DNA of 64,000 nt from J038 sp036734085 (GTDB lineage Bacteria; Chloroflexota; Anaerolineae; Aggregatilineales; Phototrophicaceae). A program made the position numbers and the translations under genes. The stretch's first letter is position 1. Every line of letters starts with the position of its first letter. The DNA lies in the NCBI GenBank assembly GCA_036734085.1, contig DAIMZF010000002.1, positions 1-64,000 on the forward strand, given 5' to 3'. The notes beneath the pieces are model-generated. The model saw only the letters and a program-made list of their open reading frames with translations, did not search any database and was not told the origin of the DNA. This document shows, piece after piece, positions 60,211-64,000 of this stretch.

Positions 60211-61533
60211 TTACCAGTTATCCCATGTGCTTTCTGGCTCGCGGACTTCATCATGACGCGGATAAAACCGTTTGTGTACGTCCCCATGCTGGATGAAGTG
60301 ATGGTCGCTTTCTTCATAAGACACATTGCGCGAGATGACGCGGCGCTGTGGGGATGCCACCAGCACCACATCGGACTCAATCATGCGACCTGGAAAAACG
60401 ACCATCCCGGAACCGATGCGGCAGTTGTGACCGATCGCACTGCCCAGCACAATCTGGCTGACCGTCTGAAGTTCGCCGTCAATGTTGGCGGCGCGGATGG
60501 GCTTCTGCGCGATGAGGTTAAAATCCGTAAAAGTACTGCCCGCGCCAACGAAGCTATTACGCCCGATGACGCACATCTGCAAGCAGGTATTCTGCGCGAT
60601 AATCGTATTTTCCATAACGTGCGTCAGGTAAAGCGATGCACGGAAGGGCAAGAAGCAACTATCCGCGACAGTGCTCATCATCAGCACACATCCGGCGTCA
60701 ATGGTTACATTATTGCCGATGGTGCAGTTGTCAAGCACAACACCCGCCCCGATGTTGCAGTTATCGCCAATCACCGCCGGGCCGGTGATAATAGCAGAGG
60801 GGTCGATGGTGCAATTTTTGCCGATTTTGACCGCACCTGATGCGCTGAGTATCTGCTTTTGCTCCAGCACTGCCCGCCACAGGAGTTTTAATTGGGTGAA
60901 TACACTGGTCTTGATGAGTGCATCCAGGCGGCCTGCCCGCGCAAAGTTGCCGAAGATAATCGACGCGAAGTAGACGTGTACCCAACTCTCGATGGAGATA
61001 ATCGCCCGTTGCGGCGCATAGTGGGTCAGGTCGCCCTGTTGCATGGTCATAAAGTCCGGCACGGAGTAGAAGCCTATCTCGTGGCTGTCGCTGGGCACGA
61101 CAACGGCCTGTATGTTGGCGTCGTAGCCATCCGGAAAGTACCATAAATCTGCCAGAAACAGAATTTTATTGTCACTTCCCAACGTAGCCTCAAAGCCTTT
61201 GGTCAGGGGGATAGTGTAAGTGTGGAAGGCTTTATCGCTGGCGGGGAAGGCCGCCCGACACGCTTTTCCCAGCTTGCGTGCGGCTTCGATAAAATATTCA
61301 AAAAATGGCTTATCAAACCACAGGCTATCGCGGTAAACAACCGCTTCGCCCTGCACTTTATGCAGTTCATCGCGGCTATGGAACACACCGTTCAGGTCGA
61401 TATTTTCCTGCAAGACTTCAATAAATAAGTTCTCTTGATGAATTTTTAGTGGCTCTAAGCCGACTGTCAACAAGCTTGCCGGTTCGTTGAACGGCGGTAC
61501 GTGTCGGGTGTCTTCGATAACATAGCGATACAT
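60211..61533 (-). CDS. Left-handed beta-helix (hexapeptide-repeat) protein
   Basis: A 440-residue protein. The first 210 residues have no family I know, although a strand-rich region with LFLADLWYFPDGYDAN and SHEIGFYSVPDFM is visible. From about 230 to 400 there are hexapeptide repeats (IGDNCNIGAGVVLDNCTIG, and VTIDAGCVL) like those of sugar-nucleotide acyltransferases and pyrophosphorylases. The C-terminal 40 residues are charged. It may be an acyl- or nucleotidyl-transferase, but no catalytic motif could be confirmed. The next gene downstream is the acyl-ACP-reductase-like gene, five bases away. Confidence 0.75.
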   Translation of the reverse strand: MYRYVIEDTRHVPPFNEPASLLTVGLEPLKIHQENLFIEVLQENIDLNGVFHSRDELHKVQGEAVVYRDSLWFDKPFFEYFIEAARKLGKACRAAFPASDKAFHTYTIPLTKGFEATLGSDNKILFLADLWYFPDGYDANIQAVVVPSDSHEIGFYSVPDFMTMQQGDLTHYAPQRAIISIESWVHVYFASIIFGNFARAGRLDALIKTSVFTQLKLLWRAVLEQKQILSASGAVKIGKNCTIDPSAIITGPAVIGDNCNIGAGVVLDNCTIGNNVTIDAGCVLMMSTVADSCFLPFRASLYLTHVMENTIIAQNTCLQMCVIGRNSFVGAGSTFTDFNLIAQKPIRAANIDGELQTVSQIVLGSAIGHNCRIGSGMVVFPGRMIESDVVLVASPQRRVISRNVSYEESDHHFIQHGDVHKRFYPRHDEVREPESTWDNW

Positions 61534-61578
61534 AATGCGCTCCGGTGATGGTTAGCCGTGCGTTTGAATAATACAGTC

Positions 61579-61584
61579 ATTATA
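61579..61584 (-). promoter_or_regulatory. Candidate -10 element for the beta-helix gene
   Basis: On the minus strand a perfect TATAAT lies 45 bases before the ATG at 61533. It lies in the 103-base gap after the hydrolase gene. No good -35 partner at 16-18 bases. A nested inverted repeat (GATGCAA at 61597-61603 with TTGCATC at 61631-61637, GGGTTTACCC inside) sits just upstream. Confidence 0.4.
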
Positions 61585-61636
61585 TCCTAGAATGACGATG
61601 CAAAGCATGGGGTTTACCCACAGGCAAAACTTGCAT

Positions 61637-62425
61637 CTAACTATTATAGAGGAAGTCGCGGATTGTATCATGAAAACGCCCTGGCTCGTCCATCATCGGG
61701 AAGTGCCCCGACCCCTCGAACCATGCGATCTTGCTTTGGGGCGCGCTGTGCTGTAAGACCTTCCACTGGTTAGGGCTAACGATACGGTCATACTTGCCGT
61801 AGATGCCCAGCACAGGCATAGGTAACGCCGCCAGTTGGTTGCGTAAATCTGTCTGGCGTAGTGTGCCGATACTCTGGAAGAAAGATTCCGTTGAAATTTT
61901 GGACATATCTTCAACAATCATCTTACCTACACGTTTGCCGTCCTTGGCGATGAAGTGTGCATAACCCCGCATGAACAACTTGAGCAGGGTAGGCGTTGTC
62001 CAGATGATGCGGGCAATGCCCCGATATCCCGACAGTTTGAGCAGTAGATTTAGCGAACTGCCGACGATGGGCGAGCCGATGACGACAGTCTTGACGATTT
62101 TTTCCGGGAAGCGGACAGAAGCCGCCAGTGAAACCGTGCCGCCCATCGAATGCCCGATAAGCGGCGCTTTGGCGATGCCCAATCTATCCATAAATTGGTA
62201 GACAGAGGTCACATAATTATCAACGGAGAAGTTTGCTTGATGGTCTACGGATTCACCGAAGCCGAAGAAGTCCAGCGCATAAGTCTTAAACTCTTTGCCG
62301 AGTATTTCGATTGTATCGCGCCATAGCGCCCACGATCCAAGCCACCCATGTAATAGCAGAACAGGGCGTCCTCTACCGTAGGTTTCGTAATGGACGATTC
62401 CCTGTTCGGTCACCAATGTGGGCAC
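61637..62425 (-). CDS. Alpha/beta hydrolase
   Basis: A 262-residue serine hydrolase with a full triad: Ser93 in GHSMGG, Asp213 in IYGKYDRIVSP and His241 in GSGHFPMMDEP, plus LLHGWLGSWALW for the oxyanion hole. The family includes esterases and haloalkane-dehalogenase-like enzymes; substrate unknown. GTG start with AAGGCG upstream. It follows the GTPase gene by 24 bases. The nucleophile-deficient protein at 48700-49851 is its closest relative in the window. Confidence 0.85.
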   Translation of the reverse strand: MPTLVTEQGIVHYETYGRGRPVLLLHGWLGSWALWRDTIEILGKEFKTYALDFFGFGESVDHQANFSVDNYVTSVYQFMDRLGIAKAPLIGHSMGGTVSLAASVRFPEKIVKTVVIGSPIVGSSLNLLLKLSGYRGIARIIWTTPTLLKLFMRGYAHFIAKDGKRVGKMIVEDMSKISTESFFQSIGTLRQTDLRNQLAALPMPVLGIYGKYDRIVSPNQWKVLQHSAPQSKIAWFEGSGHFPMMDEPGRFHDTIRDFLYNS

Positions 62426-62449
62426 GGTGTTTTCGCCTTGACGTTTCCG

Positions 62450-62980
62450 CTAATCCATCTCTTCGAGAATGGTATACAGTAATTCCAGCAAAACATCGCG
62501 CACGCTATCACGCTCCTTAGCCACACACGGCAATAGCTTCACTTCCGGCTCAATACGGAGCGCAATCCGCATATCATCGGGGTTCCATGCGTCCGGGTGG
62601 TCTTGCTTGTTGGCGGCCACAACATAGGGCGTGGGCGCATAAGCGCGGAAGGTTTCTAGGATGCTTTTGGCTTCGCGGAAGGTCTCTGGCTTGGCACTAT
62701 CCACCATGACGATGAACCCCAACATGCCTTCGGCCAGGATTTCCCACATGAAGTCAAAACGGCGTTGCCCGGGTGTACCGAACAGATACAGCACCAAGTC
62801 ATCATCCACCGTGATACGTCCGAAGTCCATCGCTACCGTTGTTTGTTCTTTCTCTTCGCGCTCTGCCGCGCTGGAGATTTCTCTATCGGTAGTTACCACG
62901 TCAATCTCACTGATTGCCCGGATGAACTCCGTTTTACCGGAGCTAAACGGCCCGGTGATCACCATTTTCACAGTTTGCAT
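62450..62980 (-). CDS. Ras-like small GTPase (MglA/Rup-type)
   Basis: A 176-residue bacterial Ras-like GTPase of the COG2229 group. Visible motifs: G1 GPFSSGKT (10-17), G2-region EKEQTTVAMDFG, G3 FGTPGQRRF, and G4 NKQD. The G3 lacks the aspartate of DxxG, replaced by GTPGQ as is common in this group. It is directly between the DUF4388 gene (41 bases) and a hydrolase gene. Proteins of this type act with DUF4388 (PATAN) effectors in polarity and motility circuits in other bacteria; the role here is not known. Confidence 0.88.
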   Translation of the reverse strand: MQTVKMVITGPFSSGKTEFIRAISEIDVVTTDREISSAAEREEKEQTTVAMDFGRITVDDDLVLYLFGTPGQRRFDFMWEILAEGMLGFIVMVDSAKPETFREAKSILETFRAYAPTPYVVAANKQDHPDAWNPDDMRIALRIEPEVKLLPCVAKERDSVRDVLLELLYTILEEMD

Positions 62981-63021
62981 AATCTGTCCTGCTTCCCGTA
63001 ATGATGTCGAATAAACGGAAC

Positions 63022-63909
63022 TTAAATCGACTTAATGCGGTCGATTAATCTTGTTACCACGTCTTTGGAAGGCCCCGGTTGCTGGCGGCTACGCCGCTTG
63101 CTGTTGAGCGTTCCAGTACGCGGTAGTTGAGCTTTTTCTTCGGTCAATGGCTTAACCACATCCACCAACCCGGCCTGCTGTAACCCATACACTACACGCC
63201 GAATTTCCATGTCGGACATATTATTCGCCTTAGCAATCTGGCGAATAGTATTCTTCGGGTTGACATAAGATACCACGCGCCATGCTTCTACGCTAAGGTG
63301 AATCCCCTTAAACTTCTCTTTGGGATTTTCCGGGAACTGCAACGCCATATCCAGGTTAGGGATGCTGTCGCGCAACATCTCATCATCTTCGATGCGCCGT
63401 GCCCCTTCCAGGATGACATTTTCCAGGTCGATGGGTACTAAAATCCGATTGCTGTCCGGCATATTGGTTTCATCGAAGCGGAACGGCCCTTCGCGCCATG
63501 TCATCAGGTTATACACGGCATCGAGTGTATATTGTTGGATGCTAACGACAATATCTTTTTGGGAAACATAATTCGCCCCGATGAGCCGCATAGCCAGTGC
63601 TTTGTCGCTGGCCCCTTTTGCACGGTCACGGATGATATTTGCTTGTTGGTCGTTGAGCTTGCCGGCTTTGTTCAGCACGGCGATTAAATCACCCTTTTGA
63701 CCTGCCATGACTGCCTGTACAAGCTTTCCCTCTTTGAAGACCACGCGGGCACGTTCATCACCGGGCGCCATCTTCTCTTTGTCCATAGCATCTTTTTCGC
63801 CCGTCGGGATGCCTTCGTGGATGAACAACGTCCCCGTACGGCGCGACAGGTTCATGAGGTTTAGTAGTTGTGTTGGTGTAAAATCTCTTAGATTACCTTG
63901 AAGTGGCAT
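63022..63909 (-). CDS. DUF4388 (PATAN) domain protein
   Basis: A 295-residue cytoplasmic protein. Residues 1-150 form a DUF4388 domain (MPLQGNLRDFTPTQLLNLMN, then GTLFIHEG). A helical section (about 90-130) and a winged-helix-like region (about 210-262, NTIRQIAKANNMSDMEIRRVVYGLQQAGLV) follow. The family is linked to phospho-signalling and Ras-like GTPase effectors. It is the first gene of the cluster, with a near-consensus promoter and AGGGAG six bases before the ATG. Confidence 0.88.
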   Translation of the reverse strand: MPLQGNLRDFTPTQLLNLMNLSRRTGTLFIHEGIPTGEKDAMDKEKMAPGDERARVVFKEGKLVQAVMAGQKGDLIAVLNKAGKLNDQQANIIRDRAKGASDKALAMRLIGANYVSQKDIVVSIQQYTLDAVYNLMTWREGPFRFDETNMPDSNRILVPIDLENVILEGARRIEDDEMLRDSIPNLDMALQFPENPKEKFKGIHLSVEAWRVVSYVNPKNTIRQIAKANNMSDMEIRRVVYGLQQAGLVDVVKPLTEEKAQLPRTGTLNSKRRSRQQPGPSKDVVTRLIDRIKSI

Positions 63910-63950
63910 CGAAACTCCCTACATCCCATCCACGCTATGAATCTGACATG

Positions 63951-63979
63951 ATTATAACGGGGTGGTATAGTCAAGTCAA
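63951..63979 (-). promoter_or_regulatory. Near-consensus promoter of the DUF4388/GTPase cluster
   Basis: On the minus strand, TTGACT (63974-63979) and TATAAT (63951-63956) are exactly 17 bases apart, five of six and six of six matches to sigma-70-type consensus, 41 bases upstream of the ATG. A second overlapping TTGACT (63969-63974) is at 12 bases, too close. Strongest promoter in the window by sequence. Confidence 0.8.
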
Positions 63980-64000
63980 CTGAACCGCGCTAATATGCTA

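Noticed and set aside
60253..60840. 195-codon plus-strand frame opposite the beta-helix gene
   Set aside because: Antisense of the hexapeptide-repeat region; low-complexity and no start signal.

Overview
The window is a gene-dense stretch of a bacterial chromosome with moderate GC. Its content suggests Chloroflexota, probably class Anaerolineae: several Hanks-type kinases, a very large multi-GAF histidine kinase, a DUF4388/Ras-like GTPase pair, many GTG/TTG starts, and no outer-membrane genes. This placement is inferred from gene content only. There are about 48 protein genes, no rRNA or tRNA gene, no insertion sequence, no CRISPR array and no phage module. No gene-free stretch exceeds 300 bases; the longest, 37044-37252, holds an inverted repeat and two promoters. 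Both window ends are intergenic.

Region 1 (1-12.3 kb). purU and an EamA transporter are followed by a minus-strand Liv-type ABC transporter operon: LivG with membrane segments fused to its N-terminus, long-chain acyl-CoA synthetase, LivH, LivM, secreted binding protein, LivF, and a PaaK-like ligase. Synthetases inside the operon suggest import and CoA activation of a carboxylic acid rather than amino-acid uptake.

Region 2 (12.3-37 kb) is a phospho-signalling and accessory block. A Clp/HSP100 unfoldase, a Ser/Thr kinase with about 22 TPRs, and an FHA protein are joined by ATGA overlaps. Nearby are a transmembrane Ser/Thr kinase facing a membrane-anchored AAA ATPase, a secreted beta-propeller/di-haem protein with a 1263-residue secreted partner, a P-loop kinase, a 33-residue membrane peptide, a trypsin-fold pseudoprotease with zinc ribbons, a YbjN-like protein, a 49-residue protein that is mostly aspartate, a multi-pass Ser/Thr kinase and a 1052-residue protein of unknown function.

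Region 3 (37-48.7 kb) is mainly housekeeping: DtxR-type regulator, DUF423, phosphofructokinase, SDR, D-2-hydroxyacid dehydrogenase, FabI, BioY, XseA/XseB, MurJ, a YgjP-like peptidase, DUF402 and thiamine pyrophosphokinase.

Region 4 (48.7-64 kb) is a minus-strand sensory cluster. It starts from a near-consensus promoter at the right edge and runs through DUF4388, Ras-like GTPase, alpha/beta hydrolase, left-handed beta-helix protein, a homologue of cyanobacterial acyl-ACP reductase, a receiver/degenerate-GGDEF regulator, a 2566-residue multi-GAF histidine kinase, a stand-alone receiver, and an alpha/beta hydrolase lacking its nucleophile serine. The best candidates for something new are the Clp-kinase-FHA operon, the acyl-ACP-reductase-like module inside the sensory cluster, and the two very small genes.
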